Origin: Rikenellaceae bacterium
GTDB taxonomy: Bacteria; Bacteroidota; Bacteroidia; Bacteroidales; UBA932
DNA length: 50,082 nt
Direction: 5' to 3'
Assembly (NCBI GenBank): GCA_900769905.1
Contig: CAAGIL010000073.1
Span: 1 to 50,082, forward strand
Shown piece after piece: positions 1-8,317 of this stretch. The translations under genes and the position numbers were made by a program. The number at the start of each line of letters is the position of its first letter. Position 1 is the first letter of the stretch. The notes beneath the pieces were generated by a model. That model had not been told where the DNA came from. It saw only the letters and a program-made list of their open reading frames with translations, and did not search any database.

Positions 1-92
1 CCCTGCTCCTTGGCAGCATCTGCGAGAGGAACCAGCTTTCTGATGGCTGAAGCCGGCATTCCGCTCGTCTTATCTGAAATCTTAAGTGACAT
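1..92 (-). CDS. Aminotransferase, N-terminal fragment (runs off window)
   Basis: Only the first 30 codons are present. They start at an ATG on the minus strand (bases 92-90) and leave the window at base 1. The peptide begins MSLKISDKTSGMPASAIRKL and continues with VPLADAAKEQG. This resembles the start of Bacteroidales class I/II PLP-dependent aminotransferases, which often open with a short helix, a 'MP.S.IRKLVP.A..AK..G' pattern and then the substrate domain. The reaction cannot be named from this fragment. The gene starts 29 bp after the stop of the GH36 gene upstream of it, so it is probably co-transcribed. The lysine that binds PLP lies outside the window. Confidence 0.6.
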   Translation of the reverse strand, partial: MSLKISDKTSGMPASAIRKLVPLADAAKEQ

Positions 93-121
93 TTCTTGAC
101 TATTTATTATAACTTGCAAAT

Positions 122-2917
122 TTATTCATTTTTAACGAGACTGCCAAAAGCCCCGAAACAGACGGTTTCCAGCACATCTTCTTCCGACATTGCCTTCGGA
201 TTGGTCCCGGGAACTCCCTGAGGAACATCCATTTCCAGGGAGGAAAACAGCTCAGTCCAGTACTGGGGCATATTGCCTTCAGCATCCCTGAAATTCATCG
301 GAGCCTCACTGAAAATATAGGAGCCGTCGGCATTTCTATAGCACTCGCGCACAAGTTCGCTGCAATACATCGCCCCGTTGTCAGGCAGGAAGCGGAAATC
401 GTAGGGCTGGCCGAGATATTTTTCCGCATTTGCCATCCAGCGTTCAGAGCCGCTGTTGTCCTTGAGACGCTTCAGTATGAATACCGGCCTCTTCTCTCCT
501 GCACAGAAATCCTCAATAAAAATGGACAGGGGGTGCCTGTCCACATTGTGATTCGTTGTCGCGTCTATGACTTGTATCCCGTCGTCATCTACGGCAAGCA
601 TAGCCACGTGTATGATGTCCATCTCTCCCGCACTGCCGGTGGCGGCGCCTATGGCCCCGGCCATTCCGCCAAGACCCTGATCCTCAGGCATTCCCACAAA
701 AACCAGGTCCCCGGTACGAGGGCTGTCCACGGCTTCGAGGTAGAGCACCCTGCTTGCCCAGCTGCTGGCAAATTCGTGGTTCTTGACATTGTGGGTATAA
801 GGCAGGGATATGCCATTCTCCATCAGGAAGCGTCCGGAGAAAATCTTGCCTTCGCACGGCAGAGGATTGCGGTCTATGGAGTGGAGTTCCCTGATTCTGT
901 AGTATTTGTCCGGATCAAGCCCCTCCATCTTCACCACAGGAAGATGCTCGTCACAGAAGGTCAAAGGCTTCCACCAGTAGAACACAGCCTTCTCCTTGTC
1001 CTCGCTGCAGTACATAAGGGAGGTGATGCCATCATCGTCATACGGGCTGTTGAGCCTGTAAAGGTCGCCGAACTGCACTACCGGACGTATCATTTTGTAG
1101 TCGCTTATGGCTTCGCGGCAGAGCTCCTTTTCAGCCTCACTCATATTCATAGGCTGGATTTCCATACCCAGACGGCCGCTCATCGCAACGTCGATGCGGA
1201 ACTTCATAGGCACCACCCTGCCGGTCTGGTGGTTTGGAGCCGCGCTGATGTGGGAGGCCATGGTGATTGCCGGATAGAAATAGGAGGTTCCCCACTGCAT
1301 ATAGAGCCTCTGCAGGGCATCGGTGTCGTCGCTTACCCAGAATTCGTCGAACCATGGCATAATGCCGTAACTTGCTCGTCCTCCGCCGCTTGCGCAGGCC
1401 TGGATAGTAAGGTCAGGGTATTTCTCGCGCACCCTGTTGAGCACCTTCTCAAGTCCGCGATGATATTCGATGAAGAGGTGGTTCTGATTCTTGAGGTACT
1501 GTGAACCGTGGGCGGAAATATCCATATTCGCATCCCACTTGATATATGCGATGTCCGGGTTTTCCTCCATAATGCCGTCCACCACGCCTACGACGAAGTC
1601 CTGCACCTTTGGATTGGAGAGGTCGAGCACGAGCTGTGTGCCGCCGCGGCCGGTCACAAGGTCCCTGTTCTCAGCCTTGAGCACCCAGTCGGGATGCTGC
1701 TCGAAAAGCTCACTTTTTGTATTGACCATTTCCGGCTCTATCCAGATTCCGAACTTGATTCCGTGCTTCCCGGCCGTCTTCACGAGTCCAGCTATGCCGT
1801 TCGGCAGCTTAACTTTATCTACCTTCCAGTCGCCCAGGGAAGAGTTGTCTGTGATTCGGCGGTACTTCTCTCCGAACCAGCCGTCGTCCATCACGAAGAG
1901 CTCGCCGCCCATTGAGGCAATGTCCCCCATCATACGGTCCATGCCTTCCTCGTTGATGTCGAAATAAACCCCCTCCCAGCTGTTGAGCAGTATGCGGCGC
2001 TCCACGTTGCCGTGGGCCACCTTCCAGTTCCTGCCCCAGCGGTGGAAGTTGCGGCTGACGCCGCCCAGGCCGTCCTCAGAGAAGGTATATGCAAGCTCAG
2101 GAGTGGTGAACGACTCCTTTCCGGCAAGGTCATAATTGGAGTCCTCCGGGCAGATGCCGGCATAGAGGCGATGGTAGTCGCTGTCCAGGGTATTGATGCG
2201 CAGCTCATAGTTGCCGCTGTAGCATATTGCGGCACCGATGGTGCGGCCCGCGTTCTCGCGGGGTTCGCCGTCGAGGGAAATCATCACTTCCCCGTGCATA
2301 GTGTGGGAATTGCGCACGCCGTCCCTGTTCTTGATGACCTTCATACCACGGTTGACCGGCTCGCTTACCACGCGGCCTTCGTTGGCCCACGACCCGTAAA
2401 GATATGATACCCAGGCATCCGAATAGCGGAACGGAAGGCTTCCCGAGTCGAAGCGGGTGAGCTTGACTGGCTTCTTGCCCTCGTTGGCAATCACGGTCCA
2501 GGTGCTTATCATATCCTCTTTGGCGTAGGTCTTGTAATATGCGGTCACGCTGAAAGGATAGTAGCTGTCGCGGCTGGTCACGGACAGTATTTCACCGTCT
2601 TCCCAAGTCTCGCGTGAGACCGAAACCACCTTCAGGTCCAGGGTCATGTTGCCGTCCGGGAAGATGACGCTGAGAGCCTCCTCCTCCTTTCCTATGAGTC
2701 CGTGGGCAGGATATGCCCTCTGCGGCCTCACCCCTGCATAACGCAGATTTTCCACGTCCTGCTGATTGAGCAGGGATCCGTAATACACTATCTGGAGTTC
2801 ACGGCCGGGTTCGGCATCGAGAACCATAGTGGTGGAGGCGGTGTTGAGCACCTCCCGGGCACCGAGCATAAGACAGCTCAGAAGCGCCATTGTGGTCAGA
2901 GCAATTGCCTTTTTCAT
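122..2917 (-). CDS. Exported GH36 alpha-galactosidase fused to a YiiX-like (C92) permuted papain domain
   Basis: This is a 931-residue protein with an N-terminal export signal (residues 1 to about 20; Cys15 makes a lipoprotein possible). Residues about 25-730 form a complete GH36 alpha-galactosidase, which hydrolyses terminal alpha-galactosyl units of raffinose-type sugars or galactomannan. Visible features are the beta-sandwich N-domain, DDGWFG near 344-349, the nucleophile Asp462 in KWDANMD, GGGR at 511-514, and the acid/base Asp530 in WVSDDTD. The GH36 fold appears to end at SRVLYLEAV. About 200 further residues match permuted papain-like amidases of the YiiX/YaeF type: GDLVF at 736-740, His770 in DIIHVAML, and Cys852 in YCSELV after a GQPYDF motif. 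Typical GH36 enzymes end near 720 residues, so this is a genuine two-domain fusion in one uninterrupted frame. The enzyme should act in the periplasm or at the surface. The role of the second domain is unknown. Confidence 0.9.
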   Translation of the reverse strand: MKKAIALTTMALLSCLMLGAREVLNTASTTMVLDAEPGRELQIVYYGSLLNQQDVENLRYAGVRPQRAYPAHGLIGKEEEALSVIFPDGNMTLDLKVVSVSRETWEDGEILSVTSRDSYYPFSVTAYYKTYAKEDMISTWTVIANEGKKPVKLTRFDSGSLPFRYSDAWVSYLYGSWANEGRVVSEPVNRGMKVIKNRDGVRNSHTMHGEVMISLDGEPRENAGRTIGAAICYSGNYELRINTLDSDYHRLYAGICPEDSNYDLAGKESFTTPELAYTFSEDGLGGVSRNFHRWGRNWKVAHGNVERRILLNSWEGVYFDINEEGMDRMMGDIASMGGELFVMDDGWFGEKYRRITDNSSLGDWKVDKVKLPNGIAGLVKTAGKHGIKFGIWIEPEMVNTKSELFEQHPDWVLKAENRDLVTGRGGTQLVLDLSNPKVQDFVVGVVDGIMEENPDIAYIKWDANMDISAHGSQYLKNQNHLFIEYHRGLEKVLNRVREKYPDLTIQACASGGGRASYGIMPWFDEFWVSDDTDALQRLYMQWGTSYFYPAITMASHISAAPNHQTGRVVPMKFRIDVAMSGRLGMEIQPMNMSEAEKELCREAISDYKMIRPVVQFGDLYRLNSPYDDDGITSLMYCSEDKEKAVFYWWKPLTFCDEHLPVVKMEGLDPDKYYRIRELHSIDRNPLPCEGKIFSGRFLMENGISLPYTHNVKNHEFASSWASRVLYLEAVDSPRTGDLVFVGMPEDQGLGGMAGAIGAATGSAGEMDIIHVAMLAVDDDGIQVIDATTNHNVDRHPLSIFIEDFCAGEKRPVFILKRLKDNSGSERWMANAEKYLGQPYDFRFLPDNGAMYCSELVRECYRNADGSYIFSEAPMNFRDAEGNMPQYWTELFSSLEMDVPQGVPGTNPKAMSEEDVLETVCFGAFGSLVKNE

Positions 2918-2937
2918 AAACTTTATATGTTATCGTT

Positions 2938-2968
2938 CAAATATAGTCATTATCCGGGAATAAAAAAA
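2938..2968 (-). promoter_or_regulatory. Predicted promoter of the GH36 gene
   Basis: On the minus strand an exact Bacteroides -7 box, TATATTTG, lies at 2945-2938. It is preceded after 19 bp by TTTT at 2968-2965, a 3/4 match to the -33 TTTG. The -33 element falls in the T-tract of the fimbrial operon terminator. The predicted start of transcription near 2932 gives a leader of only about 15 nt before the ATG at 2917. Confidence 0.45.
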
Positions 2969-2996
2969 ACAGGCGGAGATCACTCCCGGCCTGTTT
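2961..2996 (-). terminator. Rho-independent terminator of the fimbrial cluster
   Basis: Read on the minus strand, AAACAGGC (2996-2989) pairs with GCCTGTTT (2974-2967) around a loop that can extend the stem. A run of eight T follows. It lies about 80 bp beyond the stop of the DUF4906 lipoprotein gene and closes the fimbrial transcription unit. Confidence 0.8.
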
Positions 2997-3078
2997 CGTG
3001 ATGTTCAAAAAATCCAACTTAGAAAACTCACCAGTTCCAACCGGTGATATTGTTTGGTATGAAGACTCATTAATTCGG

Positions 3079-6000
3079 CTACAGATTATTAAGCCATTTG
3101 AAATAAGGGACCCAGTCGTTTGTTACCAGGACCAAGTCTCCCAGAAGATGGAAAACATAGTAGCCTTTTCTGCTGTTGTCCGGATCGGAGTGCAAATCTC
3201 CGAATCCCGTCTCATCCAGGAGTCTGACCGATTTTGGAGCAGAGTTGTCTCCGTAATCCCAACGGGCAGGATTTGCGAATCCCAAGTTGAGGTTTGTCCG
3301 GTTCAACGCCTGAGCAATAGGCTTGATATATTCGCCTGTCGAACCGTCGTTACTTATGCTCTGAAAGAATGAGTCCAGAATCCAGTCATTATTACCCCTG
3401 ACCGTATATGTTCGCAGAAGGTAGCCGTTGACCGCAAGCGGTCCCTCGTCCCTGAAAGCATATATTTTTGCCTCGTAAGTGCTGTTGTCTATGACTTCAT
3501 AGCTGGCTCCGCTTAGGTTAAGTACCGCTGAAGCAGTCGTAGGCGCATAGACGCTGACCTGTTTTGACAGTTCGAAATTCAAACGGTTGTCACCGAAACT
3601 CGTCCTTTCTATAGGCGAGATTATTTTCGGATAAATCGAGAACTGCCAGTCATCCCCCACCCTGAAGGGTGAAGACAGGTCTATTCCTACGATGAAATGG
3701 ACATACACATACAGAGGGTTCTCGTTCAGCTTTGCTTCAACACTTTCTCCGGAATGGATGTTTGTGACCTTTACTATCACATCGTGTGGTCCGGCGGAAT
3801 GCCTGTTGCTGCCGTTATCCGTGAACTTCAGGCTCAGAGGCTTGTAGTAGCCCATTTTTCCGTCATTTCCGTCTGCCAGTTCCGCAGTCAGAAGAAAACT
3901 TTCACTGGCTCCTTCCGTATAACCGTACGATGACTGGGCCAGAGGCTTGGCATACAGTTCCAGCATATCCGGATTCCTGACATTGAAGCGCACCTTTCCC
4001 ACGTCACTGTCCTCAACCGAATTATTGGCGCAATCCCTGTATTCCTGGTCCAGCTTTTCTGACTCCCAAAGGGTATAGTCATCGTATCGGGACTTGAAGT
4101 TAAGCCTGGTATCTATGCTCATCAGTGGGCGGAGGTATATATCCAGGTAACCGGCGTGACGCCAGAATCTCCTGTCATTTCCGTAATAACTTGATACCGT
4201 AGGCATTACGCAGACACTGTTCATCCTCAGGCGTACCTCCTGGGTGCCTCTTTCATCCCACAGGTCCCCTATCCTGCGCCTGAACACCACATACGAAGGG
4301 AAACCGTTCTCCAGGCTCTCCAGTCTCCTCAAGCCTACATACGAGTCCTCACTTCCTTCGTAGAGGGTTTCACCGTCCTTTATCACAGGGACCAGCTCCC
4401 CATCCACAGACAGGGACGGAGTATAGACGTGCGAGAAAACTATAGGATCAAAATCACGGTAGTCCAGGAGCGTGCCACTCTGCTTGTTCCTGAGTTCCAG
4501 CCATATAGGGCTGAGCCACGGCTCCCCGGATATGTCCAGATACACTGTAGGTCTGCTGTTCAGGGAAACACTGAAGTCCGGGAAGTCCAGCGAAGACGGA
4601 AATTTTGTACGCACTTCGAAAGCCGGCAGGCTGTTCTTGAAAGGAATGCTCACGGTCTCCCCGTCGTTAAATGTATCAAGCGGCTGGAATTGAAGCTGAT
4701 AAGTTGCGTCATTGCAGTAGTAGTAATTGTAAACCGTATAGCTGTCCCCATCCACCGGAGGATTCGAATCGAAATTCGCTTCCAGATTGCTGCCTATACC
4801 GCTTACAGCTTCGTACTTCAGCATATGCGCATCCGTACACCTCACCTTCATTCCACCGGTATAACCCTTTATCCTGGCCGTCCTTGCCATTCCCGGATAA
4901 AAGTCCGAGTCAAGCGGCTTGTCAAAGCTGATGGACAAGTCCTCGTAGGTCTTTATCAGCAGGCTGAAACTCTGTCCTGAAGGTTCCAGCTTCAGTTGGA
5001 GCGGGACTTCCTTCCCCGCACGGAACTTAGCGGCATCAACCACAGTGAAAACCAGTCTGCCTCCGGCAGCGTCATAAGAAGGCTTTATCCCCAGGGTCTC
5101 CAGGGCAGCAGAGGTCACCGTCCCGTCAGAAGCGAGAAAATCGGTACTGAAACGGCAGTCGCTGAGGTTCAAGGGCGAGTAGCCGGAATCTGCCAGCCCG
5201 TCCGGGGACCTGGTCCCGGAGGCACCCGCATTCACATACACATATACCTGACCGGGGCGTCCAGGCCTTACCGCAACCGTCTGCCCATCCGGGAGCATAC
5301 GGCTGAGAGCCGCATCGGCACATATCCCTATGCTTCTGCTGTCGTTCAGGGTGGCATTCACCTGCCAGTTCGGATGGAAAAGGGAATTCACCTTGAAGCC
5401 CAGCCTTATATCATACCTGCAGTTGCGTTCCAGGTCAAAGTTCGTCAAGGCATCACTTCCCGGGTAAAAACGGTAGGTCACCTGTCCGCCATATCCTCCG
5501 GCATCAGGGTTGACTTCCCCGGTAAACTCTATATATGTAAGGAGTCCGGCAAGTTCTTCGCCGTGCCTTCGCACCACCTCATCCCTGCATTTGAGACTGC
5601 TGTCTACATTTCCCGCAAGCAGGTTTCCCTGCATATTCTCAGGGACATAGAAGTCGAAGCAAAGGCTTGAACCGTTTACCATATCGGGATCGTAATCCCC
5701 TTCGATTATGTCATCAGCGGAGGTGGCCTTCATAGGCTCTTTTCCGAAAGGAAAAAGACGCCCGTTGGACTGCCTCAGATGCAGCTTGACATTCTTGAAA
5801 TAATCAGGATTCAGTCCTCCGTCAAGGCCGCTGTGATCCACCGTGAGCGATATTTTAGTAAACAGCCGCCTGCAAACGACACTGAGATCCATTGAGCTGT
5901 TCACCGTGATGTCTCCGGTGCTTCCGGAGAAAGGGATTCCCCAATTTTTCACATCCGAAAGAGACTCCCGCCTGTATCCCGGGCTGATGCTGCCTCCGTC

Positions 6001-6411
6001 AAGCCGATAGACGAAGTTCTTGAGAGCATCAAGGTCCTGAGGGAAGTCCCCTCCACAGGCTTGAAGCAGATTGACTTTGGAGGAACTTCCTTCGTGCACG
6101 GCCCAGAGGTTTCCAAGCACCAGAATTTCCACTCTGCGCCCCGTCGGCACGGTAATTACAGCATCCGGTCCGTTCAATTCCTGAACCGAATCAATCAGCT
6201 TGGTATCAGCATAGTACACATACGCTGAGGCTCCGCTGAAAACGTTTTCACTGCCTTCCAGCAAAGGGCTCTTTGTCTGTTCTCCGCTTCCCGTACAATG
6301 CAGGGTCAGCTCCACCCTCTCCCCTGCGCCACCAGGCTCCTTCTCGAACATGCCCGAGCATGCTGTTGCCAGTACCATAGCACACGCAAATAACAGTCTG
6401 TTTCCTTTCAT
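3079..6411 (-). CDS. DUF4906-type fimbria-associated surface lipoprotein
   Basis: This is a 1110-residue protein with a lipoprotein signal (hydrophobic stretch, then ATAC with Cys18), so it is expected at the outer membrane, probably exposed. The first ~370 residues have the layout of Bacteroidales Mfa-like/DUF4906 adhesin proteins. These include a TKSP segment after the signal, a 'SGASAYVYYADTKLIDSV' strand, a 'FSGSTGDITV' turn and a 'VVCRRLFTKISLTV' strand typical of fimbrillin N-domains. The remaining ~700 residues are beta-rich repeats I cannot assign. It is the last gene of the cluster and its ATG overlaps the FimB-like stop by 4 bp, which implies translational coupling. By position and size it is a candidate tip or accessory adhesin; that role is inference. 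The family call is fairly firm. Confidence 0.75.
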   Translation of the reverse strand: MKGNRLLFACAMVLATACSGMFEKEPGGAGERVELTLHCTGSGEQTKSPLLEGSENVFSGASAYVYYADTKLIDSVQELNGPDAVITVPTGRRVEILVLGNLWAVHEGSSSKVNLLQACGGDFPQDLDALKNFVYRLDGGSISPGYRRESLSDVKNWGIPFSGSTGDITVNSSMDLSVVCRRLFTKISLTVDHSGLDGGLNPDYFKNVKLHLRQSNGRLFPFGKEPMKATSADDIIEGDYDPDMVNGSSLCFDFYVPENMQGNLLAGNVDSSLKCRDEVVRRHGEELAGLLTYIEFTGEVNPDAGGYGGQVTYRFYPGSDALTNFDLERNCRYDIRLGFKVNSLFHPNWQVNATLNDSRSIGICADAALSRMLPDGQTVAVRPGRPGQVYVYVNAGASGTRSPDGLADSGYSPLNLSDCRFSTDFLASDGTVTSAALETLGIKPSYDAAGGRLVFTVVDAAKFRAGKEVPLQLKLEPSGQSFSLLIKTYEDLSISFDKPLDSDFYPGMARTARIKGYTGGMKVRCTDAHMLKYEAVSGIGSNLEANFDSNPPVDGDSYTVYNYYYCNDATYQLQFQPLDTFNDGETVSIPFKNSLPAFEVRTKFPSSLDFPDFSVSLNSRPTVYLDISGEPWLSPIWLELRNKQSGTLLDYRDFDPIVFSHVYTPSLSVDGELVPVIKDGETLYEGSEDSYVGLRRLESLENGFPSYVVFRRRIGDLWDERGTQEVRLRMNSVCVMPTVSSYYGNDRRFWRHAGYLDIYLRPLMSIDTRLNFKSRYDDYTLWESEKLDQEYRDCANNSVEDSDVGKVRFNVRNPDMLELYAKPLAQSSYGYTEGASESFLLTAELADGNDGKMGYYKPLSLKFTDNGSNRHSAGPHDVIVKVTNIHSGESVEAKLNENPLYVYVHFIVGIDLSSPFRVGDDWQFSIYPKIISPIERTSFGDNRLNFELSKQVSVYAPTTASAVLNLSGASYEVIDNSTYEAKIYAFRDEGPLAVNGYLLRTYTVRGNNDWILDSFFQSISNDGSTGEYIKPIAQALNRTNLNLGFANPARWDYGDNSAPKSVRLLDETGFGDLHSDPDNSRKGYYVFHLLGDLVLVTNDWVPYFKWLNNL

Positions 6412-7205
6412 ATCTCAATTTCCAGTTTATAAGGATCCCATTCCACTATCTTGAGACTGAAATCCATTCTCACAAAATCCAGAATGACGAAGATGTCATC
6501 CAGGCTCTCCTTCGTCCAGTCATAGCCTTTCTTGTCCATTTCGTTACCCAGGTCAATGCCGCCCACAGGCTCATCATCCCCGCTTTTCTCCAGGAAGTCC
6601 AGTATTATGTCCGACTCTTTCTGCCTCGGAATACGGACAGAATATGAGGATGTGTTGTTTTTCCTCACCACCGTCGAATACTTTCCTTCCACCGGCAACA
6701 GATCGAAGAGGTCCAGTCCGCAGCAGTTGGCCCTTACTTTCATATCATAAGGGTACTCCGCGCCCGGAGGTACACCGGTCACTATGATATCCACCTTGCA
6801 GTACTGCTTGCTTGGTCTTGGCCTGAGGCTGACCACTTCCTCCCGGCACAGCCTCAGGTCCGACCATACATACACCTCATCCGCCTCAACATTTTCCCTT
6901 ACGGCAAGGGTATCCCCCGACCTGTAGCTTCTGTCCAGACCCAGCACCACGGAGGAGCGCACGTATGTTTTGGGCACAGGCACATCCAGTCCGGATCCGG
7001 CAACGGACAGCAGGTCCAGATCCTCCCTGTAGAGGCTGACATCTGAAGAAACGCTCACAAGTGCGCTCCGGTAACCCTCGCTTATCAATTCGTCGAAATT
7101 ATAGTTCACATAGCACGGACAGGCATCGCGGTTCTCCTTGACAGAACAGGCAGGAAGGAGCGGAAGCACTATGGCCAGTATGACTTTTCTGACTCTTGGA
7201 TGCAT
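6408..7205 (-). CDS. FimB/Mfa2-family fimbrial anchor lipoprotein
   Basis: This is a 265-residue lipoprotein (PLLPAC, Cys20). Immediately after the lipid-anchored cysteine comes the diagnostic KENRDACPCYVNYNFD stretch of FimB/Mfa2 proteins (CPC followed by an aromatic strand). In Porphyromonas gingivalis such proteins cap the growing pilus at its base and anchor it to the outer membrane, thereby limiting fibre length. Later segments (YCKVDIIVTG, DLLPVEGKYS, 'SYSVRIPR') fit the two-domain transthyretin-like fold of the family. It sits between the fimbrillin gene (20 bp upstream) and the DUF4906 gene (4-bp overlap), the usual place for an anchor subunit. Confidence 0.85.
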   Translation of the reverse strand: MHPRVRKVILAIVLPLLPACSVKENRDACPCYVNYNFDELISEGYRSALVSVSSDVSLYREDLDLLSVAGSGLDVPVPKTYVRSSVVLGLDRSYRSGDTLAVRENVEADEVYVWSDLRLCREEVVSLRPRPSKQYCKVDIIVTGVPPGAEYPYDMKVRANCCGLDLFDLLPVEGKYSTVVRKNNTSSYSVRIPRQKESDIILDFLEKSGDDEPVGGIDLGNEMDKKGYDWTKESLDDIFVILDFVRMDFSLKIVEWDPYKLEIEI

Positions 7206-7225
7206 AATTCCGCCTCCCTTATCAT

Positions 7226-8302
7226 TTAGATTACTGCGTTAACAGGACTACCGTCAGTCCAAGGAGTTACTTTGATTATAGGAGTAACTTCGCTGAACTT
7301 CACCTCCCTCCAAGGCTCATCAGGGTTGCTGCCCAGCCTGTGGATGGTAAGGTTTACTTCGTACTTGCAGTTTGACTCCAGTTTCTTGAGTTTTATAGGA
7401 TAGACGCAGTCTGTACCGTCAATGTTGGCCTCTACCACAAGGTAGGTGGAGCATTTTGCCCAGTTCTCGGACGATTCAGTCTCCAACTCGTTGGGATATG
7501 CATAGAAACTGCTTTTTACCGAAAGACTCTGACCATAGGCAACCGTCTGTACTGCAGAATCATAAGTATCTACAGTCAGGGCCTTGACCTTGTCTTCCAC
7601 TGCCTTTCCGTTCTTTGCCAGCCAGTCGTTCACCGAACTTGCTGACCTCTGGTTCTGGGCGAAATTGAGGTTCTGCAGGTTGGGCAGATTCATAAGATAC
7701 GCCCCGGTGATCTTCAGTTTGCCAGTGCTCTGATATGCCGGCATATAGATATCGTTCTTCACTTCGTTAAGTACCACTGCGGCGCATATTCTCTTCACCG
7801 AGACAGTTACGCTTTCCTGAGGCTGGCGGAACTCGGTCACGGGATTGTTGCCTGCCATCACGAAGGCATCGGGAGCATTGTCCTTGAGAGATGTCGTAAG
7901 ATTGAGCAAAGCCGCCTTGCTGGTAATGGCGTAAGTACCTTCAACATAGTTCGCAGGTGCATTCACCAGGGCAAAGACCTCCCTGTTTCCATAGGTGCAC
8001 TGGATTTTGGTGTTGCCGGTCCAGTCCTTGGAGGCATTCAGCCCGTCCACGTATAATGAGCCGTCCAGTTTGCCGTTTTCGCTTTTGAAGACAAAAATCT
8101 GCACGGACTTGATTTTCTCTTCATTGGCGAGTTGGGCACCCACCACCTTTGTTCCCGGGGCTTCGATTCCCGAGAGATTGACAGTAAGCTGGCAAGGCTT
8201 GCCTGCTTCCTCCACTTCATTTCCTGCTAAGTTCTTCTGGCACGATGCCATTGTTGCAATGACTGCAAAGGCAGCCAAGATTGTTTTGATTGATGTTTTC
8301 AT
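7226..8302 (-). CDS. Fimbrillin (FimA/Mfa1-like major pilus subunit)
   Basis: This is a 358-residue lipoprotein precursor (TMASC, Cys21). The mature part begins with a beta strand rich in T and V, then PGTK, then 'IKSVQIFVFKSENGKLDGS', which is the P_gingi_FimA N-domain signature. The C-terminus carries IIKVTPWTDGSPVNAVI, resembling the C-terminal strand of fimbrillins that is exchanged between subunits. Type V pili of this class are exported as lipoproteins, cleaved by a surface protease, and polymerised by strand exchange. Basic residues between strands A1 and A2 could be the cleavage point, but I cannot fix the site. The gene lies 15 bp downstream of the OmpA-like gene and is the likely structural subunit of the cluster. 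Confidence 0.85.
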   Translation of the reverse strand: MKTSIKTILAAFAVIATMASCQKNLAGNEVEEAGKPCQLTVNLSGIEAPGTKVVGAQLANEEKIKSVQIFVFKSENGKLDGSLYVDGLNASKDWTGNTKIQCTYGNREVFALVNAPANYVEGTYAITSKAALLNLTTSLKDNAPDAFVMAGNNPVTEFRQPQESVTVSVKRICAAVVLNEVKNDIYMPAYQSTGKLKITGAYLMNLPNLQNLNFAQNQRSASSVNDWLAKNGKAVEDKVKALTVDTYDSAVQTVAYGQSLSVKSSFYAYPNELETESSENWAKCSTYLVVEANIDGTDCVYPIKLKKLESNCKYEVNLTIHRLGSNPDEPWREVKFSEVTPIIKVTPWTDGSPVNAVI

Positions 8303-8317
8303 TGTTTGTAGTATTAG

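Noticed and set aside
533..1504. Plus-strand open frame of 323 codons opposite the GH36 gene
   Set aside because: It is antisense to a well-supported enzyme, has no recognisable family pattern, and reflects codon bias of the real gene.
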